This document shows, piece after piece, positions 25,642 through 34,279 of a stretch of 64,000 nt of DNA; the stretch's first letter is position 1; the number at the start of each line of letters is the position of its first letter. A model generated the notes under the pieces. It was not told the origin of the DNA and made no database searches. It saw nothing but the letters and a program-made list of their open reading frames with translations. This DNA is from Myxococcaceae bacterium (GTDB lineage: Bacteria; Myxococcota_A; Polyangia; Polyangiales; Ga0077539), in contig SCUS01000071.1 in assembly GCA_004297725.1 (NCBI GenBank), positions 248,001 to 312,000 on the forward strand. The letters are read 5' to 3'. A program made the position numbers and the translations under genes.

Positions 25642-26769
25642 ATGCGCCCCCTGATGGACTCCCATGACCTCGCCGCAGGCGCCGTCCTCGTCGGCGGCTT
25701 CGACGGCCTCGCGCTCCCACCGGCCCTCTCCGAGCGCCTCTCCGACGGCCGCCTCGCCGGAACCATCTTCTTCCGGCGCAACATCACCGGCCCCTCGCAG
25801 GTGCGCGACCTCTGCGCCGAGGTGCTCGCCTCGAGCCCGCTCACCCCGCTCACCGCGCTCGATCAGGAGGGCGGCCGGGTCACCAGGCTCCGGGCCCCGG
25901 TGATCTCGCTGCCCCCGGCCCGAAGCCTCGGCGCGCTCGACGACCTCTCGCTCACCCGCGACCTCCACCGCGCCCTCGCCGAGGAGCTCTCCGCGCTCGG
26001 CATCAACTTCGACCTCGCTCCGGTCTGCGACGTCGACAGCAACCCCGCCAACCCGGTGATCGGCGACCGCGCCTTCGGGCGCACCGCGGCGCTCGTCTCC
26101 CGCCACGCCGCCGCGGCCATCGAGGGTCTCCACGACGGCGGGGTGCTCGCCTGCGCCAAGCACTTCCCGGGGCACGGAGACACCGCGACCGACAGCCACC
26201 ACGAGCTCCCGGTGCTGCCCCACGACCTCGCCCGGCTCGAGGCGATCGAGCTCGCCCCCTTCCGCGCGGCCCTCGCCGCGGGCGTCGACGCCGTGATGAC
26301 CGCCCACGTCCGCTTCGACGCGCTCGACCCGACGGTGCCGGCGACGCTCTCCAGGGCCGTGATGACCACGCTGCTGCGCGAAGGGCTCGCTGCCAGCTCC
26401 GACGCGGTGGTGGTCTCCGACGACCTGCTCATGCGCGCCGTGAGCGACCGATGGACCGTGGAGGAGTCCGCGCCCCTCGCCATCGCCGCGGGCTGCGACC
26501 TGCTGCTGGTGTGCAGCGACCCCGACGCCCAGGAGCGCGCCCGCCTCTCCCTCGCGTCGCTCTCCCGCTCCGACCCTGCCTTCGCCGATCGGCTGCGCGA
26601 CGCGGCACGGCGCGTCACCCGGCTCCGAGAGCGCCTCGCACCGGGCATCGTCCCCTCGGAGGCCCTCCCGACGCTCTGGCAGCGCCCGTCCCGGCTCGCC
26701 CTGGAGGCGCGCCTCGACGCCCTGCGCTCGGCTCCCGGGAGCGCGGTCGATCCGACCGAGCGGAGCTGA
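25642..26769 (+). CDS. nagZ: Beta-N-acetylhexosaminidase, glycoside hydrolase family 3
   Basis: Product of 375 residues (371 if the ATG at 25654 is used). Family 3 NagZ features are ALDQEGGRVTRL, GINFDLAPVCDVDSNPANPV, IGDRAFG, the acid/base loop KHFPGHGDTATDSHHELP and the nucleophile segment VVVSDDLL. NagZ removes N-acetylglucosamine from anhydromuropeptides during cytoplasmic peptidoglycan recycling. No signal peptide is present, in agreement. It is divergent from the lipoprotein before it and converges on the next lipoprotein with a 5-nt gap. Confidence 0.92.
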   Translation: MRPLMDSHDLAAGAVLVGGFDGLALPPALSERLSDGRLAGTIFFRRNITGPSQVRDLCAEVLASSPLTPLTALDQEGGRVTRLRAPVISLPPARSLGALDDLSLTRDLHRALAEELSALGINFDLAPVCDVDSNPANPVIGDRAFGRTAALVSRHAAAAIEGLHDGGVLACAKHFPGHGDTATDSHHELPVLPHDLARLEAIELAPFRAALAAGVDAVMTAHVRFDALDPTVPATLSRAVMTTLLREGLAASSDAVVVSDDLLMRAVSDRWTVEESAPLAIAAGCDLLLVCSDPDAQERARLSLASLSRSDPAFADRLRDAARRVTRLRERLAPGIVPSEALPTLWQRPSRLALEARLDALRSAPGSAVDPTERS

Positions 26770-26774
26770 GCGCC

Positions 26775-27626
26775 TCAGCGGGCGACGCGCACGCTCGTCC
26801 AGCTGATGGTGTTGGGGAAGACCCGCACCGTCATCGAAGCGGGCGTGGGAGTGCCGCCGGTGAGCTGCACCCGGAGGGTCACCGAGCTGCCGTTGGCGTC
26901 GTCCCCGGCCGGGACGTTGAGCACCAGCGCGAAGCCCCTGGCGCCGGTGCCGGCGACCGAGGGGGTGAGCTGCCCGGGGATGAGGTCGCTGTCATAGAAG
27001 GTCGTCGACGCCGAGCTCGCGTCGATCACCACGCCCGACACCCCGAGGCTGGGGTCGGCCGCCTCGGTGATGAGCACCGCCACGTGGCCGAGGTCGGCCG
27101 AGGGGGCCCCGCCCTGACCCGACACGGCCTCCAGCACCCGCTCGGAGCCGAAGGTCTCGAGCGTCACGCTCCCTCCTCCGGCGCGCACCTCCCTGAATGC
27201 TCCGAAGGTCGCCCGGCTGGCGGACACGGCGCGCACCCCGATCACCGGGACGCCGCCGTCGGCGAAGGTGGGAAGCACCCCGGTGAGGGTGAAGGTGCCG
27301 TCGGGGTTGGTCAGCGCCGTGGTGCTCGTGTCGTCGACGGCGCGAATCGTCCAGCCCGACAAGGCCGTGCGGCTCACCGTCGCGGTGGGGGGGAGCTGGT
27401 TGAGCACCACCACGCTGCCTCCGACGTTGTAGCGGGAGAGCCCGACGTCGGTGGTCACCACGCCACCGTCACCGCCGCCTCCGCCGCCTCCGCCGCCGGT
27501 CGTGTTGGGGTTGGCCCCGGCGCAGGACGATCCATCGGGGCAGGGGAGGGCGGGCGGCCGGGCGGCCGTCTCGGTACAGCCCAGCCAGAGACCCGCAACC
27601 AGCACCACCAAGCGCTTCGCACCCAT
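26775..27626 (-). CDS. Lipoprotein with poly-Gly linker
   Basis: Product of 283 residues from the ATG at 27626: MGAKRLVVLVAGLWLGC is a lipoprotein signal (Cys17). A run of nine glycines around residue 45 forms a flexible linker. After it, YNVGGSVVVLNQ through NPDGTFTLTGVLP resembles a carboxypeptidase-regulatory-like or prealbumin-type beta-sandwich (GTV..vtV.vG repeated), a common module in surface proteins. No catalytic residues are visible. Function unknown. Confidence 0.7.
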   Translation of the reverse strand: MGAKRLVVLVAGLWLGCTETAARPPALPCPDGSSCAGANPNTTGGGGGGGGGDGGVVTTDVGLSRYNVGGSVVVLNQLPPTATVSRTALSGWTIRAVDDTSTTALTNPDGTFTLTGVLPTFADGGVPVIGVRAVSASRATFGAFREVRAGGGSVTLETFGSERVLEAVSGQGGAPSADLGHVAVLITEAADPSLGVSGVVIDASSASTTFYDSDLIPGQLTPSVAGTGARGFALVLNVPAGDDANGSSVTLRVQLTGGTPTPASMTVRVFPNTISWTSVRVAR

Positions 27627-27686
27627 GGAAATCACCGTAGCCCAGCGCTCGCGGCTCGTCCCGATTCGGGCAGCCGTCCCTGAGGA

Positions 27687-28439
27687 TCAGAGCCGACCCT
27701 CTCGCCGCTTCGCGGCCATCTCGGCGAACTCCTCGTCGACCCGGGCTCTCGCCTCGGCACCAGGGTCGGAGGGCGCCACCCGGACGCCGGTGCGCTCGTC
27801 CTGGGACACGCCTCGGAAGGTGTACTGCAGCAGGCCCTCGGCGTTGACCTCGAGCTGCGCCCGGCCGCGCTCTCCCATCGAGGACAGCAGCCGGTCGGCG
27901 TCTCTCAGCGGGAGCTGGAGGTTGTGGGCGACCTCGGCCGTGGTCAGCACCCCCTTGCGCGCCGCGGCCATCGCCAGGATCGCCTGCTCCGAGGCGGAGT
28001 CCTTCACCTCGACGCCGCGCGCCTGGAGGCGTCGGCTGGCCGAGAGCAGCAGCAGCGCCGCGAGGGCCGCGACGCCCCCGATCACCACCCCGGTGCCGAA
28101 GCCCACCCAGGCCGAGACGCTGAGCGCGGCGGCCACCAGCGCCACCACCACGCCCACGATGCCTCCGAAGGCGATGCCCCCGAGCAGCACCGCCCAGGCG
28201 AGCACCCCGGTGAGCACTCCCCCCACGCGGTGCGCCGAGCCCACCAGGTTGAGCGGCACGGCGGAGAGCGGGCCTCGCGTGGCCCCGCACGCCGAGCAGA
28301 CCACGGTGCCCCCGCGGACCACGGTGGGGGCCGACTGGCCGCAGCGCTCGCAGGTCGCGCCGTAGTGAGCGCGGCCGCAGTGGCCGCAGATGAGCTCGTT
28401 GGGGGGCATCGGCGCGCCGCAGACGGTGCACTGCTTCAT
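27687..28439 (-). CDS. Zinc-ribbon membrane protein
   Basis: Product of 250 residues. The N-terminus has four CxxC knuckles (CTVC, CGHC, CERC, CSAC) forming a double zinc ribbon. Three or so hydrophobic, Gly/Val-rich spans follow (residues about 70-135). The cytoplasmic C-terminal part has a helix-turn-helix-like region, ARKGVLTTAEVAHNLQLPLR, that resembles winged-helix segments of membrane-bound regulators. The function is unknown; a membrane sensor or assembly factor is possible. Confidence 0.7.
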   Translation of the reverse strand: MKQCTVCGAPMPPNELICGHCGRAHYGATCERCGQSAPTVVRGGTVVCSACGATRGPLSAVPLNLVGSAHRVGGVLTGVLAWAVLLGGIAFGGIVGVVVALVAAALSVSAWVGFGTGVVIGGVAALAALLLLSASRRLQARGVEVKDSASEQAILAMAAARKGVLTTAEVAHNLQLPLRDADRLLSSMGERGRAQLEVNAEGLLQYTFRGVSQDERTGVRVAPSDPGAEARARVDEEFAEMAAKRREGRL

Positions 28440-28482
28440 GACCGTTGACCTATAGGGACGAAGTCCCCCGGGCGCACCCTCG

Positions 28483-28899
28483 TCAGCCCTCGACGCCCAG
28501 GAGGCGGGCCATCGAGGCCTCGTCGGCGGGAGTGAAGGGGTAGCGCTCGAACTCCGACGAGCTCACCCACTCGAAGGCGTTGACCGCGGCGGCGCGCAGC
28601 CCCTCCGCCCGGAGCTTGCACTCGTAGAGGTGCAGGTCGACCGCGTAGGTCTCGTAGGTGTGGGTCACGAAGGAGATGAGCGCGCCGACCTCGATGTCGA
28701 CGTCGAGGCGGTGGCGCAGCTCTCGGCGGAGGGCCTCGGAGTCCGACTCCTCCTCCTCCACCCTCCCTCCGGGAAACTCCCAGAGGAGCGGCAGCACCGC
28801 CGTGGGACGCCGCTGGGTGATGAGGTACCGGCCGTCGCGCTCGATCACCGCGGCCACGACCCGGATGGTCCGCAACGTATGGGGCTGTGTCGTCGCCAT
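28483..28899 (-). CDS. Nudix-fold protein with degenerate Nudix box
   Basis: Product of 138 residues from the ATG at 28899 (MATTQPHTLRTIRVVAAVIE). The fold is MutT-like: VAAVIERDGRYLITQRR, then LWEFPGGRVEEEES. The Nudix box, however, reads ALRRELRHRL: the conserved REUxEE has become RELRHR, so the Glu pair that binds the catalytic metal is lost, and the following Gly is Asp. I checked this on the nucleotide sequence. The protein may bind a nucleotide without hydrolysing it or use other ligands. It is divergent from the gene at 28966. Confidence 0.8.
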   Translation of the reverse strand: MATTQPHTLRTIRVVAAVIERDGRYLITQRRPTAVLPLLWEFPGGRVEEEESDSEALRRELRHRLDVDIEVGALISFVTHTYETYAVDLHLYECKLRAEGLRAAAVNAFEWVSSSEFERYPFTPADEASMARLLGVEG

Positions 28900-28965
28900 T
28901 GGACCCGTGATGCTACGGGAGCGCTGCACCGATGGACAATCCAGTTCGTCGGATAGCTTGCGACG

Positions 28966-30585
28966 GTGGGCCCGCGCCCTCTACCCTCCGCCGTTCCAGT
29001 GAGCGCCCCCGTACCGTCTCCTGAGTCCCTGCGTCCTCGGCCCGATGGCGGCGCCTCCCTGCTCTTCGTCGGCGGCTCGCGCGCCGAGCGGGCGCGCCAC
29101 CTCGACGAGCTCGCCCGCGACCTCGCCGCCGATGGGCTCCGCCCCCTGGTCGTGCGACTCCGCCCCGGCGACTCTCCCTCGCAGGACCTCGTCGGCCGCA
29201 TCCACGACGCCGTGGAGTCCGCGCTCACCCGCGCCCGCGCCCCCGGCGGCCTCTACGACGACCGCGGCGGCGGGCTCATCCGACACCTCGGCGGCTGGAT
29301 CTTCCGCGCCCGCACCGTCGGCCACCCCGGCCTGGTGATCCTCGTCGACGAGCTGCAGCGCCAGCTCGATCGCCGCGGCCGACGCGACGACGACGGCGAC
29401 TCCTCCGAGCTCTCGGCGCTGCTCTCCGCCTGCTCCGGTCGAGCGCTCACCGTGGTCGCCTCGGTGCCCGCCTCCTCCGCCTCGGGCGCCCCTGCGCTCG
29501 CGGCCGGGCTGCGCGACGGCTTCACCCAGCAGGTAAACCTCGGCGCGCCGCCGACGGTCACCCGCGACCCCTCCACGCTGGTGACCGCGCTCGCCGGGCG
29601 CTCCTTCGGCCCCGACTCGCTCACCCGCGCCATCTTCGGCTGGCTCGACCTCCCTGATCCCACCGGCGATCGGGTCGACGACGACACCGTGGTGGTCTTC
29701 TCCTCGCCGCTCACCCCGCCGCTCGTCCCCGAGCCCGCCGCGCTCGAGTGGTCCAGCGCCGCCGAGGCGCCCGCCTCGACGCCCTCCATCCCGCCCTCCG
29801 CCGCACCGGTCGACGCCGACGAGATCTCCCGCTGGCGCTCGGTGCTCTCCGCCTCGGTGCGCGTCGCCGCCCTGCTCCCCGAGGCGCGCGCGCTGCGCTC
29901 CCACCCCGCGGCCGACCGCGAGGCCTTCATCGCCCGCTTCATGGCAGGGCCTGCGCAGCTCCCCTGGCTGCGCGACGTCCTCGCCCGTGGGTCCTCCCTC
30001 GGCGAGCCCTCCGCGCGGATGAAGCTCGCGACCCGCGCGGCCCTCGCCGAGACGCGCGCCGCGTGGGGCGCCGTGCGGGGCGAGGCCGACGACCCGACGC
30101 GGTGGTCCGCGAGGCTTCGCCAGGTGGCCGAGGAGCAGGGGGCTCGCGCGTCGGCGTGGTGGATCCTTCCCGGGCTCCGCGTCGACCTGATGTCCCGGCT
30201 GGAGTCGAGGGTGCTCTCTCCGCTCGGCCTGCGTCGCCTCGACGGCGGCGTCACCCGCTCTCTCTCCGCGGCCTCGACCACGGCGCCCGCCACGTCGAGG
30301 GTGGCCCTCGGCGGCTCCGAGGCGACGCGCCTCGCGACCTACGCCATGGCCCTCGCGGAGCCCGGCTCGCTGGAGGAGGCCGCGCTCCGCGCCGAGCAGA
30401 ACGCCCTCGCCGCGATGCGCTCCTACGCGGGCGGCTTCGTCGGTCGCACGGCCATCCTGCTGATGGCCGATGTCGGGGCGGCCGAGCCTGATCTGGCGCT
30501 GGTCGCAAGGACGCTCGGAGGCGAATGCCCCTTCGCCGAGCTCGTTCCGTGGGGGCTCTACACCTTCGGGGGAAACGAACCATGA
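28966..30585 (+). CDS. Unrecognised protein with P-loop-NTPase-like N-terminus
   Basis: Product of 539 residues (GTG at 28966; a GTG at 28999 is an alternative). Residues 30-45 (ASLLFVGGSRAERARHL) sit where a Walker A loop would be but lack GKS/GKT, and LVILVDELQRQL (122-134) looks like Walker B. A Pro/Ala-rich stretch near residue 250 leads to a helical C-terminal half without a known motif. I do not recognise the family. A P-loop-derived ATPase that lost its phosphate loop is the best structural guess. It overlaps the formyltransferase start by 4 nt (ATGA). Confidence 0.55.
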   Translation: MGPRPLPSAVPVSAPVPSPESLRPRPDGGASLLFVGGSRAERARHLDELARDLAADGLRPLVVRLRPGDSPSQDLVGRIHDAVESALTRARAPGGLYDDRGGGLIRHLGGWIFRARTVGHPGLVILVDELQRQLDRRGRRDDDGDSSELSALLSACSGRALTVVASVPASSASGAPALAAGLRDGFTQQVNLGAPPTVTRDPSTLVTALAGRSFGPDSLTRAIFGWLDLPDPTGDRVDDDTVVVFSSPLTPPLVPEPAALEWSSAAEAPASTPSIPPSAAPVDADEISRWRSVLSASVRVAALLPEARALRSHPAADREAFIARFMAGPAQLPWLRDVLARGSSLGEPSARMKLATRAALAETRAAWGAVRGEADDPTRWSARLRQVAEEQGARASAWWILPGLRVDLMSRLESRVLSPLGLRRLDGGVTRSLSAASTTAPATSRVALGGSEATRLATYAMALAEPGSLEEAALRAEQNALAAMRSYAGGFVGRTAILLMADVGAAEPDLALVARTLGGECPFAELVPWGLYTFGGNEP

Positions 30586-31490
30586 GGATCCTCTACCTGG
30601 GCATGCCCCTCGGCGCGCTGATGCTGCTGCGCGAGGGCCACCACATCGTCGGAGCGTGCATTTCGCGCCCGTCGTCACCGGGCATGACCCGGCTTCGCCG
30701 CGCGCTCGCGGAGGAGGGGGCGCCCTTGCTGGGCCGGCCCGATCTCACGCAGCCCGGCGTGCAGGCGCTGCTCGCCTCGACCGAGCCGGACCTCATCGTG
30801 AGCTGGTTCTGGACGCGCCGCATCCCGGCGATGCTCGTCGCCCTCGCGCCGCACGGGGGCATCAACGTGCACCCCTCGCTGCTGCCGAGGCACCGCGGCC
30901 CCGACCCGTACTTCTGGACCCTCTATCGCGAGGACGCGGAGACCGGCGTGACCGTGCACCGCATCACCGACGCCTACGACCAGGGGCCGATCCTGCTGCA
31001 GCGGCGCGTCCCGGTGCCGCCGCGGGGCAACGCGTGGACGCTGGCGAGGGCCCTCGATCGACCCTCGCTCGAGGCGGTGCGCGACGTGGTGCAGGGCATC
31101 GTCGAGGGGCGCTACGCCGACGACGGAACGCCCCAGAACGAGGCCTACGCCACCGAGGCCCCGAGGCCCTCCGACGACGACTGCGAGATCCTCTGGGATC
31201 ACCCTGCGTCGAGGGTCATCGCCCGCATCCGGGCGGCCTCGCCCGAGCCCGGCGCCTTCACCGGCCTGGGCGAAGGGACCCTTGTGGTGCTGGAGGCCGA
31301 AGCCTACCCGAAGCCTCCCCGAGGGCTGGAGCCTGGCGACGTGGCCTGGCTCCCGGAGGGCGTGGTGGTGGCGTGCGGCCACGGCGAGGCGGTGCTCCTC
31401 ACCCGGGCTCGCAGCGAGGACGACGACACGATGGTGACCGGGCATCGCATCGCGGCGCTGCTCCCCGGGCTGGAGAGGGTCGACGGATGA
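30582..31490 (+). CDS. Methionyl-tRNA formyltransferase-like protein
   Basis: Product of 302 residues. The catalytic triad of the formyltransferase family is present with Fmt spacing: Asn95 and His97 in GGINVHPSLLPRHRG, and Asp133 in DAYDQGPIL. A C-terminal OB-like part follows. The family moves a formyl group from 10-formyl-tetrahydrofolate to an amine (initiator tRNA, sugar nucleotide or purine precursor). The usual N-terminal FxGTPxFA motif reads YLGMPLGA, and no def gene is adjacent, so I treat it as a paralogue with unassigned substrate, not the housekeeping Fmt. Confidence 0.8.
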   Translation: MRILYLGMPLGALMLLREGHHIVGACISRPSSPGMTRLRRALAEEGAPLLGRPDLTQPGVQALLASTEPDLIVSWFWTRRIPAMLVALAPHGGINVHPSLLPRHRGPDPYFWTLYREDAETGVTVHRITDAYDQGPILLQRRVPVPPRGNAWTLARALDRPSLEAVRDVVQGIVEGRYADDGTPQNEAYATEAPRPSDDDCEILWDHPASRVIARIRAASPEPGAFTGLGEGTLVVLEAEAYPKPPRGLEPGDVAWLPEGVVVACGHGEAVLLTRARSEDDDTMVTGHRIAALLPGLERVDG

Positions 31491-32470
31491 GCCTCCGGGT
31501 CTCCCTGGCGCTGGCGGTGCTGGCGACCCTTCTCGGGTGTCGCTCCCGCGATACGGGCACGAGCTCGCCGCCCTCGTCCTCCGACGCGGGCTCCCCCACG
31601 TCGCATCCCCCGCGCCCGACGCAGCCTCCGCCTCCACCGATCGCGGTGCAGGGTCCGTGGCAGGCGGCCGAGGCCCGCGCCGCGGCGGTGTCTCCGGCGC
31701 TGTGGCTCGACGGCGCCGTGCGGAGCGTGGTGGCGATGCCCTCGGAGGACGCGCGCTCGGCGGAGATGCGCTGGCTGCGCTGGGCCGACGGGAGCGCGAC
31801 GGTGGTGGCGAGGCACGCGGTGCGCTGGATGCCGCCCGGCTCGGCGATGTCGCTGGTGCCGAGGGTGGGCGGCGCGACGGCGGTGTGGCCCACGAGCGCC
31901 GGGGGCGACGCGGGCGCCGGCTGGAGGGCGATCGACCTTGCGGCGACCGGCTTCGAGGGCGACGAGCGGGAGGCCACGGCGCTGGAGGTGGCGGCCTCGG
32001 AGTGGGCGCTCACTGCGATGGGGCGGCGATCGAGGGAGGGCGTGGACGAGCCCGCGCCGACGGTGACGAGGGCGAGCGTGGCGCTGCGGGTGGAGCCGCG
32101 GCGGGCCACCCCGGTGGCGCTCTTGGGGGACGTGGAGCTGACCCGAGGTGACGACCTGATGGGCTTCGAGCGGGCGCTGGGCCTCGACCCCGACGACGCG
32201 GCGGGTCGCTGGGCGGCGCTCTCCCGGGGGCGGTGCCAGGACGCCAGGCTGGAGCTCTACCGGGTGCAGCGAGACAGCGCGGACTTCAAGGGCGCCGTGG
32301 CGATCGGCCGCGAGGTCGGGGTACGCTGGATCTCCGTCGACGCGGGCCCCTCCTCGGTGGTGGTGAGCTGGTACCAGGACCTGATCCCGATGCGGCTCCA
32401 GTGCACCCGAGGGACCAACGCCCCGACGGTGGCCGACCAGGGCCTGCGCGTGGCTGTCTTCCCGAGGTGA
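31487..32470 (+). CDS. Lipoprotein of unknown function
   Basis: Product of 327 residues whose ATG overlaps the previous stop (ATGA). MSLRVSLALAVLATLLGC is a lipoprotein signal. A Ser/Pro-rich linker of about 35 residues follows. The mature domain shows no motif I recognise; strands such as RWADGSATVVARHAVRW suggest a beta-propeller-like or sandwich fold. It is third in a coupled series with the P-loop-like and formyltransferase-like proteins. Confidence 0.65.
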   Translation: MSLRVSLALAVLATLLGCRSRDTGTSSPPSSSDAGSPTSHPPRPTQPPPPPIAVQGPWQAAEARAAAVSPALWLDGAVRSVVAMPSEDARSAEMRWLRWADGSATVVARHAVRWMPPGSAMSLVPRVGGATAVWPTSAGGDAGAGWRAIDLAATGFEGDEREATALEVAASEWALTAMGRRSREGVDEPAPTVTRASVALRVEPRRATPVALLGDVELTRGDDLMGFERALGLDPDDAAGRWAALSRGRCQDARLELYRVQRDSADFKGAVAIGREVGVRWISVDAGPSSVVVSWYQDLIPMRLQCTRGTNAPTVADQGLRVAVFPR

Positions 32471-32477
32471 TCGAGCG

Positions 32478-32963
32478 ATGGAGCGAGCGCCCAGCACCAA
32501 CGCGACCCGGCTGCTGAAGCAGCAGGGCGTCGCATACACCGAGCACTTCTACCGCTACGAAGACCGCGGGGGGACGAGGGTCTCCGCGCGCGAGCTCGGC
32601 GTCGACGAGCACTCGATCATCAAGACCCTGGTGATGGAGGACGACCAGAAGCGCCCGCTGGTGGTGCTGATGCACGGCGACCGCGAGGTGAGCACCAAGG
32701 AGCTCGCCCGGGTGGTGGGCGCTCGCAGCGTGCAGGCGTGCAAGCCCGAGGTGGCGGACCGTCACTCGGGCTACCAGGTGGGGGGCACCAGCCCGCTGGG
32801 GACGCGCCGCGCGATGCCCGTGTACATCGAGCGCACGGTGCTGGAGCTGCCGCGCATCTACCTCAACGGCGGCAGCCGTGGCTTCCTGGTGGGGATCGAC
32901 CCCAAGGTGTTGCTGGCGCTGGTGAAGCCCACGCTGGTGGACGTGGCGATCGAGAAGGGCTGA
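32478..32963 (+). CDS. ybaK: YbaK/EbsC-type aminoacyl-tRNA deacylase
   Basis: Product of 161 residues. The fold of the ProX/YbaK family is clear: ATRLLKQQGVAYTEHFYRYE, SIIKTLVMEDD with the conserved functional Lys, VGARSVQACKPEVADRHSGY and GGTSPLGTRRAMPVYIE, where the GTSPLG loop binds the tRNA end. These enzymes hydrolyse Cys-tRNA(Pro) or related mischarged tRNAs. It lies 7 nt after the lipoprotein gene and probably ends that transcript. Confidence 0.93.
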   Translation: MERAPSTNATRLLKQQGVAYTEHFYRYEDRGGTRVSARELGVDEHSIIKTLVMEDDQKRPLVVLMHGDREVSTKELARVVGARSVQACKPEVADRHSGYQVGGTSPLGTRRAMPVYIERTVLELPRIYLNGGSRGFLVGIDPKVLLALVKPTLVDVAIEKG

Positions 32964-33004
32964 GCGGGGGCCTTCGACGACGCGTGGCCCGCGCGCAGGG
33001 CGGC

Positions 33005-33421
33005 TCAGTCGTCGATGGGCTCCAGACCCGCGATGCCGTCCTTCATCGCCTGGATCTCCTCCGGGGAGTGTCCCTGCCAGTCGAGGAGTTCGGCCACGAC
33101 CCGCAGCGGCTCCTGGGAGCGATACGACCTCGTCGGATTCCCTGGAAACTTCTTGTCGGTGAGATTGGGGTCATCCATGAACGGGCCGGTCGGCTCGACC
33201 TGGTAGATCCGGCCAGGGCCTTCGCCCCTGGCCAGCTCTGCTCCCCAGGTGGCAGCGTTCAGGGTCTCGCTGAAATAGACCCACGGGGACCTCCGCCCGA
33301 CGTAGTTGGAGGCGTAGCCGGGTCGGATCAGGTCACCGGGCTTCAGCTCTGCCCGGGTGCCATGGAAGAAGCGCCGGGCGCTGGTGTCGGAGGGCGTCGA
33401 TGGGGCTGTGGGGTCGCTCAT
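33005..33421 (-). CDS. arr: Rifamycin NAD+-dependent ADP-ribosyltransferase (Arr)
   Basis: Product of 138 residues, the Arr family length. It has FFHGTRAELKPGDLI, SNYVGRRSPWVYFSETL, AATWGAELARGEGPGRIY, VEPTGPFMDDPNLTDKKFPG and YRSQEPLRVV. The catalytic positions known from mycobacterial Arr are conserved: His20, Tyr49 and Asp84. Arr ADP-ribosylates rifamycins at the C23 hydroxyl, inactivating them. The gene is less GC-rich than its surroundings (33121-33180 has 31 G/C of 60) and stands alone between unrelated genes, suggesting acquisition. Whether it confers resistance in this host is unknown. Confidence 0.93.
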   Translation of the reverse strand: MSDPTAPSTPSDTSARRFFHGTRAELKPGDLIRPGYASNYVGRRSPWVYFSETLNAATWGAELARGEGPGRIYQVEPTGPFMDDPNLTDKKFPGNPTRSYRSQEPLRVVAELLDWQGHSPEEIQAMKDGIAGLEPIDD

Positions 33422-33552
33422 TGGCTATCTCGTGAGTTGCTGGTGGCCATCAGTTCAATGGCGTGGGGGCACCGTCCCAGACGGCTCATCCCAGCGCGTG
33501 CGGGGACCACGTATGTCACGCCATCGCGACCGTCCCCGATGCGGCCTTCGCC

Positions 33553-34212
33553 CTACAGCTCCAGCTTGCGCTCGGCGGGAGTGAGCGCCGAGAGCTGCGC
33601 CCGGTACGCGTAGGCCAGCGCCAGCATCAGCGCGGCGTGCCCGAAGGCCACCGCGGCGATGGCGCGCGCGTAGGCGAGCGACGTGGCGATGTCCCTCGCG
33701 GAGCTCACCACGATGTGCCCGTGGAAGGTGATGTTGGTCCACACGAGGCCGTGAAGCGCCAGCGACGCGAGGGCGATGTTGCGCGTGCGGCGGAAGGCGT
33801 GGCGGTGGTTGCGCAGCAGCAGGTCGTTGCCCGCGCCGAGGCCCAGCGCCGCCAGCACGATGGCCGCGATGGCGCCGAAGCCGTAGGCCCCGGCGAGGTA
33901 GCCCAGCAGGCCGTGCAGCGTGGTCTCCGCGACCTCGCGGAAGGGGAATCCCGCGAGGTAGAGCGCCGTGGTGATGAGCGCCGTGTTGACGCCGCGGCCG
34001 TAGACGAGGCAGCTCAGCGCGGCGAGGCGCAGCGCCAGCGGGGCGCTCGGCATCATCGCGCCGCTGGCGGGCCCTTCGCGGTAGGCCCCCCGGCCGACGG
34101 TGATCGCGGGGAGCTCGACGTTCTGCCAGCGACGCCGGAAGCGCCGCTCGCGGGTGACGAACGACGCGACCGAGCTACCGACCACCAGGAGCGCGAACAC
34201 CAGCCATTGCAC
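33553..34212 (-). CDS. Unknown integral membrane protein
   Basis: Product of 219 residues with about five hydrophobic spans: an N-terminal anchor (QWLVFALLVVGSSVASFV), then GLLGYLAGAYGFGAIAAIVL, NIALASLALHGLVWTNITF and others. Conserved-looking His-rich bits (LLRNHRHAFRR, FHGHIV) could be ligands, but no family is recognised. It lies 67 nt after apt in the same direction and may be co-transcribed with it. Confidence 0.6.
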   Translation of the reverse strand: MQWLVFALLVVGSSVASFVTRERRFRRRWQNVELPAITVGRGAYREGPASGAMMPSAPLALRLAALSCLVYGRGVNTALITTALYLAGFPFREVAETTLHGLLGYLAGAYGFGAIAAIVLAALGLGAGNDLLLRNHRHAFRRTRNIALASLALHGLVWTNITFHGHIVVSSARDIATSLAYARAIAAVAFGHAALMLALAYAYRAQLSALTPAERKLEL

Positions 34213-34279
34213 GCGGCGATGCTAGCGCAGTCGTCCGGGACCTCCCATCGGAGTCCCTGATGCAGGTCTTCCCGCGGGC

